A stretch of 64,000 nt of DNA from Prosopocoilus inquinatus (taxonomy: Eukaryota; Arthropoda; Insecta; Coleoptera; Lucanidae): the NCBI GenBank assembly GCA_036172665.1, contig CM069870.1:70246212-70310211 (forward strand), written 5' to 3'. Within the stretch, counting starts at the first letter, position 1; the number at the start of each line of letters is the position of its first letter. The translations under genes were made by a program, and so were the position numbers. This document shows positions 42,784 through 54,020 of this stretch, piece by piece. A model generated the notes under the pieces. The model ran no database searches and was not told the DNA's origin. It saw only the letters and a program-made list of their open reading frames with translations.

Positions 42784-42931
42784 TTAACCTCCTAACCACA
42801 AAAAGAAAAGTCACAAGAGAAGTGCACTTCTCTTGTGATGATGAAGAAGGCATCTACTGAAGATGGCAGCATAGCTGCCGAAATACGTATCTAGTTTAAA
42901 AAAAAAAAACTTTTTGTAGTTAGGAGGTTAA
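42784..42931 (+). ncRNA. Complete hammerhead family B element
   Basis: A 148-bp unit whose ends pair: TTAACCTCCTAACCACAAAA with CTTTTTGTAGTTAGGAGGTT. Inside is a perfect hairpin ACAAGAGAAGTGCACTTCTC (centre 42822), then the ribozyme. CTGAAGA is at 42857-42863, stem II GGCAGC-ATA-GCTGCC, GAAA at 42880-42883, palindromic stem III ATACGTAT (42883-42890), and cleavage residue C42891. Stem I starts CTA/TAG and resumes in the terminal arms after an internal A-rich loop. All catalytic boxes are intact. Adjoins a MITE on the right. Confidence 0.78.
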
Positions 42932-43059
42932 GGCCCGATCTTACCACCTCCTGATAAATTTAACCGTCGGATAATATCCTAGGAAATCATTATCAGCACA
43001 AAGGTTTCCAAGAATATTAACCGACGGTTAAATTTATCAGGAGATGGTAAGATCGGGCC
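42932..43059. repeat. 128-bp MITE, GGCCCGATCTTACC, TAA duplication
   Basis: GGCCCGATCTTACCACCTCC ... is mirrored by GGAGATGGTAAGATCGGGCC, with TAA on each side (42929-42931, 43060-43062). Arms of about 45 bp pair almost perfectly. PIF/Harbinger-type. Relatives lie at 46313-46430 and 28070-28215. Confidence 0.9.
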
Positions 43060-43239
43060 TAAATCCAATTTCTTTGTACTACAAACCACAGTCTCCAATA
43101 CATTTTAATACCGTTTACTTGGTTACCGTAAACAACAAAATTGACCTGTAAAATGTCATTTACTAAAAAGGTGAAAATAAAATATTTGTTCGGATAAAAG
43201 GGGTCGCCAAGGAAAAAAGTTTGAGAAGCCCTTTGTTAG

Positions 43240-44284
43240 AAGACAAAAGCTAAGAGATGGTGTTCCGAATCACTCGTCCCAATTAACTTTTCAGCGATTT
43301 CAAGTTGTTTTACCTCGAAATTAAAACCTTCTTGTTTTTTTTTTTTCAGTTGACGCAAGCAAAATTCAAACAAACCCACGCGCACGTCTTCGTGATGCCA
43401 AAGAAAGATATTAAGCAAAGTCAGCGTGACTTATTGTTAGTACTACTGCAGTACTACAGTAATTACAGTAATTAATCCGGCCCCTGTACGTGAGTCCCAT
43501 TATTATTATTGAATGGGCTACACAGGAAATCACGAAAAATAAAATTCAATGGAAGAAATGCATAGAAGCAGTGACGTCAAGGATTTTAGGTAAGCCGCTT
43601 TCAGTTAACAATGCAAGAGGTATTCCTCATGGCGGGACTGACGCATTGGCCGCCGCTTTTCTTTGTATTTGACGCACGCCACCAACAAAGTGCTTCGTGC
43701 TAAGAAAATCCAGAAAATACTTTCGGACAATCTTTTTTTAACATTATAATCAACGCAGACAAATTTCTAAAAATTTTCCATCCTAAGTGCAGTCAGTTTA
43801 TTGCTGCTTAGGTTTTACGTCAATCAATTTCTAATCCGGTTTAAATCGATAAAATCGCCGATGAAGATGATGATGAAATTATGCGATCTGTAACTCGAAT
43901 GTAAATAAAAAAGCGAACGGTCGAAAGTCCGCCGTCATTTTGTCACTCACTGTTTTAGGTCACCATTACGAATGCCCATCGAATCTATGTATGTATAAAC
44001 CGTTCCAATTTCGTATTTACGTCTCTAACAGCCAATTGAGATTGCGATTGCGATGTAAATAAAACACGGGAATAAATTATGCCTTATCTTGAGCAAAGTT
44101 TATTTAATCGCGTTAGCCTTTCTTTCAAGATAACTTCGGTTTTGCCCACTGAACATGGAGTGAAATTAAAGTATTATCGGGGCGAAGTGGGACCTTTAAC
44201 TGTAATCATTTGGTTGCTTCGATTAAATATTTCGCCCGTTCGGTGTTGTAAAAATTCCGCTACCGCTCCCTCCAATCTGAGCAG
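43240..44284. other. No feature recognised
   Basis: GC-neutral sequence. Short open frames at 43490-43672 and 44079-44297 lack recognisable homology. Confidence 0.4.
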
Positions 44285-45320
44285 CGTCCATTCATAAATT
44301 CACCCGTAAATCCATCCTTAAATTGATCCATAAATACGTTCATAAATCCATCCATTAATCCGTTCATAAATTCATCCATGAATCCGTCAATAAATCCATC
44401 CCAAATCCATTCACAAATCTGTTCATAAATCCATCCATAAATTTGTTCATAAATCCATCCATTAATCCGTTCATAAATTCATCCATAAATGCGTCAATAA
44501 ATACATTCATTTTCATCCATAAATTTATCCATAAATCCGTTCATATATTCATTCATGAATCCGTCAATAAATCCATCCCAAATCCATCCACAAATCTGTT
44601 CATAAATCCATCCATAAATTTGTTCATAAATCCATCCATTAATCCGTGCATAAATTCATCCATAAATGCGTCAATAAATCCATTCATTTTCATCCATAAA
44701 TTTATCCATAAAACCGTTCAGAAATTCATCCATAAATCCGTCAATAAATCCATCCCAAATCCATCCACAAATCTATTCATAAATCCACCCATAAATTTGT
44801 TCATAAAACCATCCATTAATCCATCCATTTTCATCCATAAATTTATTCATAAATCCGTTCATAAATTCATCCATAAATCCGTCAATAAATCCATCTCAAA
44901 TCCATCCACAAATCTATCCATAAATCCATGTATAAATTTGTTCATAAAACCATCCATTAATCCATTCATTTTCATCCATAAATCCATCCACAAATCCATC
45001 CATAATCTACCCATAAATCCGTTCAAATTTGTACTTATGAACGGATTTATGGACGGATTTATGTATGGATTAATAGAAGATTTTATGTATGGATTGATAG
45101 AAGGATTTATGACTGGATTTTTGGATGGGTTTACAGATGGATTTCCGGATGTATTTCCAGATGGATTTAGGTGTTTATTTATGGATGGATTAATAGATAA
45201 ACTTATGGCTGAATTTATAAATGGATTTCCGGACGGATTTATGAATGGATTAATAAATGGATTTATGGACGGATTTGTGGATGGATTTATGGATAGATTT
45301 ACGGACGGAAAGTTAGGTGA
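44285..45320. repeat. Minisatellite of ATCCATAAATCC type with internal inversion
   Basis: From 44285 to about 45020 the plus strand consists of 12-bp-like units (ATCCATCCATAA, AATCCGTTCATA). A higher-order period of about 178 bp is visible from CACAAATCTGTTCATAAATC at 44413, 44591 and 44769. At about 45025-45040 the orientation flips and the rest (to about 45310) is the complementary unit (GGATTTATGGATGGATTTAT). A 312-codon frame (44443-45381, plus) and a 170-codon frame (44859-45371, minus) are open only because the 12-bp unit contains no stop in those frames. The two halves could form a very long hairpin. Confidence 0.9.
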
Positions 45321-45530
45321 GAGCTCCATTTTAAAATTAAAAAATAAATTAAAACGCGAAGAAATCGACAAACAATATTAATGTCTACCTATCAGTATCC
45401 TAGTGGAGCTTCAAATCTGAATTAATTCTTGAAGAAAATCCGAAAGCAATTCGAAGAAATTCATTTCATAGTAATGACTGCAAGTTGATTAATTAATTAA
45501 CAATAACTCAGATGATATTAAACTGAAATA

Positions 45531-46138
45531 CAGGGTGCGTAAAAAGTATTGCACCGAATGGGATTATGTAGAAACGGTCTGACATTTAGATTTCACATTT
45601 CGTGGCGTTAAATTATACATAAATCCCCATATTTTGATATGAGTTTCATTTGTTTTGTGCGACTGGTGTTTGTCAAAGACAGCCATCTTGATTTTTTTTT
45701 CAATAGCAACCTAGGTTTAATTTGGTGTCATTTGGCAGGTAATTGATTGATTTAGAAATACAGTACGGTATACCATAAGCTTGTTCATTCTAAAATAACC
45801 AAGAAAATTAAAAAAACAATTAACTTTGCAGGGGGAAAATTTTTGGACCAAAGGCTGTAAAAAAATACAAATAATACAAAATTTAATTCAAAAGTAATAT
45901 TTCGATGTTATCTATTAATTGTTATCAATTTATAATACTCTTTATCGCTTTTCCAATTCAAACTCATAGCAAATAAATAGTACAATACGATATTATCATA
46001 CACCAATCGCACAGAACAAATGAAACTCACATCAAAATATGGATATTTATGTATAATTTAACTCCACCAAACGAAAAATCTAAATGTCAAACCGTTTCTA
46101 CATAATCCCGTTTGGTGCAAGACTTTTTACGCACCCTG
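45531..46138. repeat. 608-bp MITE with long TIRs, CAGGGTGCGTAAAAAGT, TA duplication
   Basis: TA flanks at 45529-45530 and 46139-46140. Arms of about 140 bp: CAGGGTGCGTAAAAAGTATT and GGGATTATGTAGAAACGGTC pair with ACCGTTTCTACATAATCCCG and CTTTTTACGCACCCTG. Tc1/mariner-like by target site. The AT-rich interior has no transposase. Confidence 0.88.
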
Positions 46139-46312
46139 TATATTAAATAGTATCGTTGGAAAGCCAGTAAAAAGGGTCATCCATTCGTGTAATAATATAC
46201 AAGCCGTTCCATTTAAAATAACCGAGTAATTTTACAATTCTTGAAACGAGCTCCATTTTTGTTAACGGCGGCGATCCAACATTCAGAATTGGCTGAATTA
46301 ACAAATGACTTA

Positions 46313-46430
46313 GGCCCGATTTTTTCACCTCGTGATAAATTTATCTGCCAGATATTATCATTGTATCGATAATAGTTTCCGAGGATATTATCCGGCAGAT
46401 AAATTTATCAGGAAGTGAAAAAATGGAACA
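46313..46430. repeat. 118-bp MITE, GGCCCGATTTTTTCACC, TTA duplication
   Basis: TTA at 46310-46312 and 46431-46433. GGCCCGATTTTTTCACCTCG pairs with GAAGTGAAAAAATGGAACA, and TGATAAATTTATCTGCC pairs with GGCAGATAAATTTATCA. Same family as 42932-43059; the right tip is mutated. Confidence 0.85.
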
Positions 46431-47583
46431 TTAAAATTGCAAATTTCAACCTACTATCATTTCTGACAGAACACACGAAATAACTCGAGTTAACTACACT
46501 GAAAATAGATGAATAAGTTATCATTGTTATCAGTTCTTCTAGTGCTATCCAAATATGTAGGGTTCCACTTAAAAAATCATAAGTTTTAATAAAAAAACAC
46601 TATGGTCGAAAGTTATTTTTAGATTTTGCAAAAAACGAGCCTGCACAACTATCGACAATTAGTTAAAAAGTTCTTCTTTTTGATAAAATGTACATAAATT
46701 GCCATTTTCGTACTTCCGCGGAGCGCTGAGACACCCTGTATATGATTGATTTTGACAGATAAAAAGAAAAAAAACGATTTATTTTCTAATTTTTTATTGG
46801 ATTCGCTCAGACATTGCAAAGTCGTAAAATAAAAAGAAACATACAATTAAGGGAAAATTGCTTTATTTTCTCAACATAAAATTGCGGGGGGCGGGGACTA
46901 AAAACTGTAAATCACGAATGAAAATGAATTTTCAACAAACAATAAAGAAGACAACTGTCTTGCTAATTATATTACATCTGAAATTCAAATTCGCCACAGT
47001 TTCTCGTTTCTTGGAGAAAAAGATTGAGAGTGTGGCTTACGGACGAGACTTATTCGCCTTCCCACGTATAAAAAAAAAACTGCATGTAACGCACGTCTTG
47101 TTTGAGTTTCTCAGAAAAACCGCAGATTTTCCGCGAATATCACGCGCGTAACTTACTCTTAAACCTCTCCAAATAAAGATAAACTCTGTTTGATTACAAG
47201 TCAGATTAAATAAAATAGGCAAAAATAGAAAGGAAAAAAAAAAACTTTGTTAATCACGCAGAAGATTGTTACTAAAGCAGGCGTAGAACCGTTATCGCAC
47301 GGTTTTCCCCAAAGATTAGGCATCATGTCAGTGTGTCCCTCACATGTTCTAAAAAAATAAAATAAACGAGGCAATAACATCGACGTACACGCAATTGTTA
47401 TCTTATCTGCGATTGGCTCTCCAGTAAAAAGTACATACATAGGCGCCTCAAGGTGCACGTAAGAGTAAATATTATTACTATTACGATGGGAATTCGTCGT
47501 TGCTGACTAACAACAGCGCAACAGCTGTTTGAAAGTAGAGCTTGAATTGCAAGTGAATAATTGAATCGGAACCACCCTCTATA
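46431..47583. other. Mostly unassigned
   Basis: Isolated family motifs AGGGTTCCACTTAAAAAA (46559) and GAGACACCCTGTATATGATT (46727) mark decayed CAGGGTG repeats. No gene recognised. Confidence 0.4.
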
Positions 47584-49272
47584 CAGGGTATCACACTTAA
47601 GGCGGATTCTTTCATACCTCTCTAATTGTTAATTTTACGAAAAAATGTTTCAAATGAAACTTTCACAGGATCATGTGGAGGATATTTTAAAATTAGTTTG
47701 ACGTGTACAGAGTGTTCCATTTAGCCTGGGCGTTAGGTAACTTCGTTATTTTAAATGGAACATCCTAAATATTTTTACATTTTCGGGTTTTGGATTGAAT
47801 TTTAATGTAACTTTGTGACCATACGAAGGGTCTAATCTAAACAGTTTTCGCGTTATTCAACTTAAAAAAAAAAAATATCGCTCTTGCAGTACCTCAAACA
47901 ATTGCAAATATCTTTCGAAAAAATGATGTTAGGGCTTGTTTTTTTTTTGCAAAAGTTTCGTCTTGAAATGCTTTTTTAGTTACACTGTAAAGGTAAAGCA
48001 AAGAAACATAAGTTCTTAAAAAAATTAATAAACTTGAGAATATTCAAACTACGATAACTATTTTTTCTTAAATAGAGTGCCATATAACTTTTATCATTAT
48101 TAGATTTATTACTATTTAATTCTCTTTTCAGTCATATAAGGTTGTCGATATCTGTCGTTAATAGTTTTTTCAGTATAAATTTTTTTTACGATTTTTAAAA
48201 ATACATGAAATATTGAGACCTTTATGTTAGTTGTTATGGTTACACGGCAAACAAATTGTTTGTTTATCTTTCCCTATCCTTCCTATCTTTCCCTAAGATT
48301 ATTAAGTATCAAGATTATTAAGATTATTAAGTATGACATTCAAAATGTTAATGAATGTCAAATTAATCTTTAAGAACGTTTCTTGCGTAAGAACAGGACA
48401 GGTACGGATTTCACTCTTGCATTAGATATCCAAGCTAATAAACTCTAAGAAGAAACTTCTATTGCTGTGGATAGATGCATGTGGATACAGCAAGACATGC
48501 TCCAGCAGTTGGAACATTTTTAAACGAATTCGCTGTTTTATGAAACCCTAAAATGCGGTCAAATGAAGATAGTGAGCAGGTCAACTGACTGGTCCTCCTC
48601 CACGAATTTACTTATTCGTTAAAAAATGTTTCAACTGTTGAAATGCGTCTTGTTGTCTCCACATGCATCTATCCAAAGCAATAGAAGTTTCTTCTTAGGG
48701 TTGGGTTGGGTTGGATATCCATGGCAAGAGTAAAATCTGTACCTATCATGTTTTCTTAAGCAAGAGACCTTCTTAAAGATTGATTTGAACATTTTGAATG
48801 TCGCGTGATACTTGACAATCTTAGGGAAAAATAAACAAACAATTTGTTTGCTGTGTAACCATAGCAACTAACATACAGGCCTCAATATTTCGTGTATTTT
48901 TAAAAATCGTAAAAAGAATTTAATACTAAAAAAAATATTAACGACAGATATCGACAACCCTATATCATTGAAAAGAGAATTAAATAGCGCATCTAATAAT
49001 GATAAATATTATGTGGCATTCCATTAAAAAAAAAAATAGTTATCGTAGTTTGAATATTCTCAAGTTTATTAATTTTTTTTTTTAAGAACTTATGTTGCTA
49101 GAATTTTCTATTTACAGTGTAACTGAAAAAGCGTTTCAAGACGAAACTTTTGCAAAAAAAACTCAAGTCCCTAACCTCATTTGTTCGGAAGATATTTGCA
49201 TTTGTTTGAGGTACTGCCTGAGCGATAATCTTTTTAAAAAGTTGAATAACGCGAAAACGGTTTAGATTAGAC

Positions 49273-51809
49273 CAGTCTTTCTCAAAGTGGACGATAACGC
49301 CCCCTTGTGGGCACTAGAGCCCTACAGGGGGGCGGTAAAGGGCACAGAGAAAATTGGGGGGTGTTGAAGCGGTTTAGGGGGGCGATGGCTGATTTGTGTT
49401 TTTTTAATATTTTAATTAAAGTATATTAACTAAAATCAAAACCTACCTACTAGTCTACTACACTACATCGATTATTACGTTCCTGCTCACTTTGATTGTA
49501 TTAAATGAATAATTTATCATGGCTTTCGTAGGTAGCTCGTGAGCAATCAAGTTTTGACAAGTTTTTGTTAAACAACGCGATTTGTGCAATCCTGTATGAA
49601 GCGGCAGAATCATCGATACTTGTTCTAACTTGCATTATTGCATCTATATAAAAGCGCGTATGTTTCTTTTATTTTCATTAGCGTTTTCGCTCTCAACGCG
49701 TAATCGTTAGCAAGTTTTTTAAACTCGATTTTTTACTTACGTTTTTGTGACGACAAAACCATGTCTGAAGCAAAAAAGAAGAGACGGCAATACAATACGG
49801 AATATATAAAATACGGATTTATTGAAAATCCCACAAATCCATCTTCGCCTATGTGCCTTGTTTGTCAAAAAACATTTTCGAATGAAGCGATGAAGCCTTC
49901 TAGGCTACAAGATCATTTGAATAAAATGCATTCAGATAAGAAAGACAAGAATGTGGCCTATTTTCAAGACATGGAAAAGAAGTATATAGCTCAGCCAACT
50001 GTATCAAAACTTTTTTCAGCGGCTTCTAAGCAAGACGATGACGGGACTTCGAGCTTCGTACAATATCTCTTTGTTAATTGCTCAAACAGGCAAATCACAC
50101 ACTATTGGAGAAGAGCTAATTTTACCAGCAATAAAAGAAGTAATAACAACTGTGCTTCATAAACCAGCGGTAGATATTGTCCGAAAAATTCCTTTAACAG
50201 TTCTATGCAAAGACGAATTGATGAGATGGCTGAAAATATTGAAGAGTCATTGTGTAATCATCTGAAGACTAGTCAATTCTCAATTCAGTTGGATGAGTCC
50301 ACTTTACCAAGTAATGAAGCATTGTTGATGTCATACGTGAGGTCTATTAAAGATGAGAAAACATGTCAAGAACTATTATTTGCTAGAAATTTAGAGACAG
50401 ATACGAAAGGAGAAACCATATTTAATACACTGGAAAAGTTTTGTGATGAGAAAGAAATTCCCTTGAAGAATATTATATCAGCTGCTACGGATGGCGCTCC
50501 GGCTATGACAGGGCGTCACAAAGGTTTCATAGCGTACTTAAAAAATAAAGTTCCAGATGTGCTCGCTGTACATTGCGTTATTCATCGACAACATTTGGTT
50601 GCGAGAAATTTGAATGAACGACTGTTTCAATCACTGCAACATGTCATCAAAGCAGTCAATACAATCCGAAACAGCTCTTTAAATGACAGATTATTTAATC
50701 AGCTTTGTGTTGCTAATGACGAAGATTTCAACCGATTGCTGCTTCACACAGAAGTGCGTTGGCTATCAAGAGGTACTTGTTTGACTCGATTTTACAATCT
50801 GTTTGACTCTGTGATAGAGTTCTTGGAAAACAAACACACAGAGTTGCACGACAGCCTCATCACATCAAAGAATGATATTGCGTACTTGACAGATCTGTAT
50901 AAATTGTTTAATGATATCAATCTCCAACTTCAAGGTGACGACTTGAACTTGATTAAAACAAAAAATGTCGTTGCTGCTTTCGTAGCCAAATTGCTCTTAC
51001 ACAAGAAAAATATCGGCAGACGTGAGTTTCACAATTTCCCTAATTTATCAGCAACATCTTTCAACAACAACGACTTGCTTGTTTACTGCCAACATTTGGA
51101 GAACCTCCACAGTGATTTCAAAGAACGATTCCAGGACATTTTAAAATTGGAAATACCAGATTGGGTGTTGGATCCTTTTTCAAATGTCAATACAGCAGGA
51201 TCATCCCAGCTGGAAGAAGAACTTATAGAAGTGACAACAAACGAGGAAATAAAAATCAAATTCAAAAATGGCTACTAAGAATTTTGGTTACAAAAGCCAA
51301 TCCCACAATTGTTCCCTGGATTGTGGTCGATTGTTCAACGATTTTTGATAGCATTCCCATCGTCGTATTTGTGTGAACGTGGATTTAGTGCTGTGACAAC
51401 GTTGCTAACTAAAAAGAGAAATCGTTTGCATGTTACTGAACGCGGTGACTTACGGCTGTTTTTGACTAAATTCGAGGCTGATATTAACAAACTTGTTAAA
51501 AATCATCAGATTCATCCTTCACATTAGATCAGTTTTAAAATTTAATTGGAATATTTGTTTTAATTTGAATAAAAGTTTTGCTAAATATTTTTTATAAATG
51601 TATTGCTCTCATTAGAACAGTCTCATTTATAATATAAGTTTGACCTCAGAAACAAGAGAAGACTCGGCAGGCTATAATTTAACTAGTTACTAAAGTAATG
51701 ATTGCGATTGCGATTTTTAAGATGTAGTAAAGTTAAAAATTTTAGGGGGCGCTAGAAAATAATTGATTCTCAAAGTGGGCGGTAGACGAAATTAGTTTGA
51801 GAACCTATG
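49273..51809 (+). mobile_element. hAT transposon (ZBED5-like), full length but dead, perfect 8-bp TSD
   Basis: The TSD GATTAGAC at 49265-49272 and 51810-51817 is perfect. Terminal repeats are CAGTCTTTCTCAAAGTGG (left) and, as reverse complement of the right end, CATAGGTTCTCAAACTAA. It encloses a damaged transposase gene (49761-51527). The insertion lies in the right arm of the palindromic element 47584-52063; the uninterrupted left arm serves as the empty-site reference. Confidence 0.95.
49761..51527 (+). pseudogene. hAT transposase (ZBED5/FAM200-like), two frameshifts and a stop
   Basis: Start MSEAKKKRRQYNTEYIKYGF. A BED-like zinc finger has C32, C35, H52 and H57 (CLVCQKTFSN ... DHLNKMH). 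Reading shifts near 50040 to a frame with HTIGEELILPAIKEV, and back near 50200 to MQRRIDEMAENIEE. The RNase H-like core follows: QLDEST (first catalytic Asp), ATDGAPAMTG (second Asp), HCVIHRQHL, then LLLHTEVRWLSRG. At 51276-51278 a TAA interrupts the frame where Gln would fit, and the same frame continues EFWLQKPIPQLFPGLW and YLCERGFSAVTTLLTKKR (hATC dimerisation motif with the catalytic Glu region) to HIHPSH-type codons before the stop at 51527. Length and order match ZBED5-like hAT transposases. Non-functional as read. Confidence 0.92.
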
Positions 51810-52065
51810 GATTAGACCCTATGTATGGTACACAAGGTCACTTAAAATTCAATCCAGAATCCGAAAATGTAAAAATATATAGGGTGTTCCATTTAAAATA
51901 ACGAAGTGACCTGACGCCCAGGCTAAACGGAACACTCTCTACACGTCAAACTAATTTTAAAATATGCTCCACACGATCCTGTGAAACTTTCATTTGAAAC
52001 ACTTTTTGGTAAAATTAATAACTAGAGAGGTATTAAAGAAGCCACCTTAAGTGGGACACCCTGTA

Positions 52066-53279
52066 TATTCGATGGTGAAGACGAATATGTGTTTAAACAA
52101 ATTATTAATTAAACAATCGTTGCCGAAACCTAGTCTAAAAATTGGGGTGGAGGAAGACAATTCCGGATTAAATTGGCAACCCTGGTTACTAAAAGTCGTA
52201 CTCGAAATAAAACGGTACCCCACGCGCGTGTTGTGGTTTTTCTTTTTTTTTAGTACCCGTAGTTTACCGATCCTGCGGTTGGTTCCGCGGCGGAAATTTC
52301 ATGCCCTGTTCGATTGCGTAATTACAAAAATAAAAAGCCACTTTAATAAGAAAAAACAAAAGAATACAAAATAGCAAAATTATATCGGTGGATATACCAC
52401 CAGGCGTTCTCAACTCAAATGGGGGAAGTCCTTGGATCGGAATGCATTGAGGCCCTATACCGTACCGTCCCGTACGACAAATATTTACGTTTCGGTTCGG
52501 AATGAATCGCATGATATTATACTTTTATCGGTTCTGCGAACCATGCGGTTGGATTTTTTTCGCATAAAAAAAATAATAAACCGGACCGTACTGAGGTGAG
52601 ACAATCTCCTAAATCGCGGTAAGCGTGGCGATCTTTAAAAGCGACCGATGAATTAATGGGTTAAGTAAATAACACGAAGGACTGTTACGAAACCGGGCTT
52701 GGAATTTCTGCTAAATCCATTTCACCAAGTCGTTTTTTTTTTTTTTTTTAATTATTAGTACTATTAATCGTACGAAAGGACAACATGCTCTTGACATTAA
52801 AATATAGGAGTATTTTTTATTTTTTGATTCCTCGTGGGCTGTGCCGCGCTCACTTTAAACCGCGACACCTTCTTAAATTGGGCATAATTGGGCCCTCTAC
52901 TCACCAACTTTTCTAGAACACCCTGTACAGATGAAAATAATTATTATTATTGCTACCGTCGCGTCGACGACTTCGGCTCCGTTCCATGCTTGTAGAAAAT
53001 AAAATTTTGGAAAAACAACAGCTTCAAAAATACCTGGCAACTTTGCCAGTTTAATTGTTGAGCAACATTCTTGAGACGTACTGTACATGATTTTTCACGA
53101 GGAGAAAAGCTCGGAACACAGCTATGCGAAATTATTCCCATTATTATTATGTCATTAGTGAGATGCGGCCTGATATAGGACATATCTTTAATATTTTTTT
53201 CCTCTGCGTTTCCTAAATACCTGTTTGGGTTAGTTTAGACAAAATTTGATTCTCCTTTTTAAGTTGCACGGGAATGGAA
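52066..53279. other. No gene; stray repeat motifs
   Basis: AGAACACCCTGTACAG (52915) is an isolated family motif. Sequence 52380-52620 is relatively complex and repeats short GTACCGT/GTACGG blocks; nothing recognised. Confidence 0.4.
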
Positions 53280-53345
53280 TCAATTCACCGTCAGCTAAAT
53301 TCGCCGTACAACCAATTCGCCGTCGGCCCAATTCGCCGTTGCATG
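53280..53345. repeat. Four-copy AATTCGCCGT decamer cluster
   Basis: AATTC(A/G)CCGT recurs four times between 53280 and 53339 at 16-18 bp spacing. Function unknown; it could be a binding-site cluster or a short tandem repeat. Confidence 0.6.
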
Positions 53346-53969
53346 TTACTTTATTTATTTGTTACTTTGCTTTATGAAAGTTGCGTGTTAACACTTGAAC
53401 GTTACGTATTAAATTGCTGATTTAATATTTAAAATTTATCTGCATTTTATATCAGAGACGTGATAATTAGTAAGCTAATGGCAAACGAAGACGAAAATTA
53501 GAGATAGTCAAAGTCAAAGTGTCAGTTGACAATCTTAACTCTGGAGTTTCTCGTATGTTGAAAGTTGTTGCAGTCGCATTTCTGTTTCGACCGATCCGGT
53601 CGGGTAGGCTTTTCTTCTTACATGCATATCGAGTGCTTTGCGGTAGATCTAATGCAGCGCCGCACTCGGTTTTTGGTCGTTTAGCGACCGCGTTGAACTC
53701 AGGGTTGCCATGTCTAGTGAATTTTCCCTAGATTTAAGATATTCCGAGGTCTTAAAGGAAAAAGAGAATTTGTGTTTTTGGCCAAAATCTGGGGAAATTT
53801 GAACAAAATTCTGCCAAAGGTAAAATATTATTTAAATAGAAGAAATAAGATAAAAAATATGAAAGTTTTTGATGCTGCTTCTATTAGCGCATGACTTACT
53901 TATTACCAATAATTGAAGTTGATTCTTGTCCGATGAAAATTGTAAATGTAATTTTTTTTAATTTTAAGG

Positions 53970-54020
53970 AGTGACTCCTGACGAAGTTATAGATCTATAG
54001 CGAATCGTTGAGTGTGTTCC
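53970..54020 (+). ncRNA. Hammerhead family C, one core substitution
   Basis: Stem I is ACTC/GAGT. CTGACGA is at 53978-53984. Stem II is GTTATAG/CTATAGC, with GAA at 54002-54004. The next base is T instead of the conserved A15.1 (GAATCGTT). The cleavage residue is T54009, before GAGTG. The related copy at 1798-1875 keeps GAAACGTT, showing the ancestral state. Followed by TGTGTTCCCATCATATTTCT, shared with that copy. Confidence 0.6.

Larger units (their letters stand above)
41683..43232. mobile_element. Probable degraded hAT-like element hosting nested insertions
   Basis: The left end TCTCAAAGTGTGGGTCGCAA and right end GGGGTCGCCAAGG ... AAAGTTTGAGAAGCCCT are the classic mirror image of hAT ends. 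Flanks CAGTTAGA and TTGTTAGA agree at 6 of 8 positions. The interior includes unassigned sequence, a family B hammerhead element (42784-42931) and a MITE (42932-43059). No transposase was recognised; the exact borders are uncertain. Confidence 0.5.
47584..52063. mobile_element. Nearly 2-kb palindromic element, split by a hAT transposon
   Basis: Ends CAGGGTATCACACTTAAGG (left) and CCTTAAGTGGGACACCCTG (right) are flanked by TA (47582-47583, 52064-52065). The left arm 47584-48532 pairs with the right arm 48607-49264 plus 51818-52063: about 0.9 kb per arm, roughly 85 percent by eye, with a spacer of about 75 bp. The family hallmark TTTAAATGGAACA.CCT occurs inverted inside each arm. Removing the 2537-bp hAT insertion and its duplication restores a continuous right arm of an approximately 1.9-kb fold-back element. 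Short WIQQD and TDWSS peptides near the centre faintly recall mariner-type transposases but prove nothing. Confidence 0.85.

Noticed and set aside
44443..45381. 312-codon frame as a repetitive protein gene
   Set aside because: The whole frame is the minisatellite unit read in a stop-free phase, the reverse strand is open too, and there is no promoter, splice or signal context.
48480..48620. WIQQD and TDWSS peptides as a mariner transposase at the palindrome centre
   Set aside because: Only two short matches in different frames; not enough to call a gene remnant.
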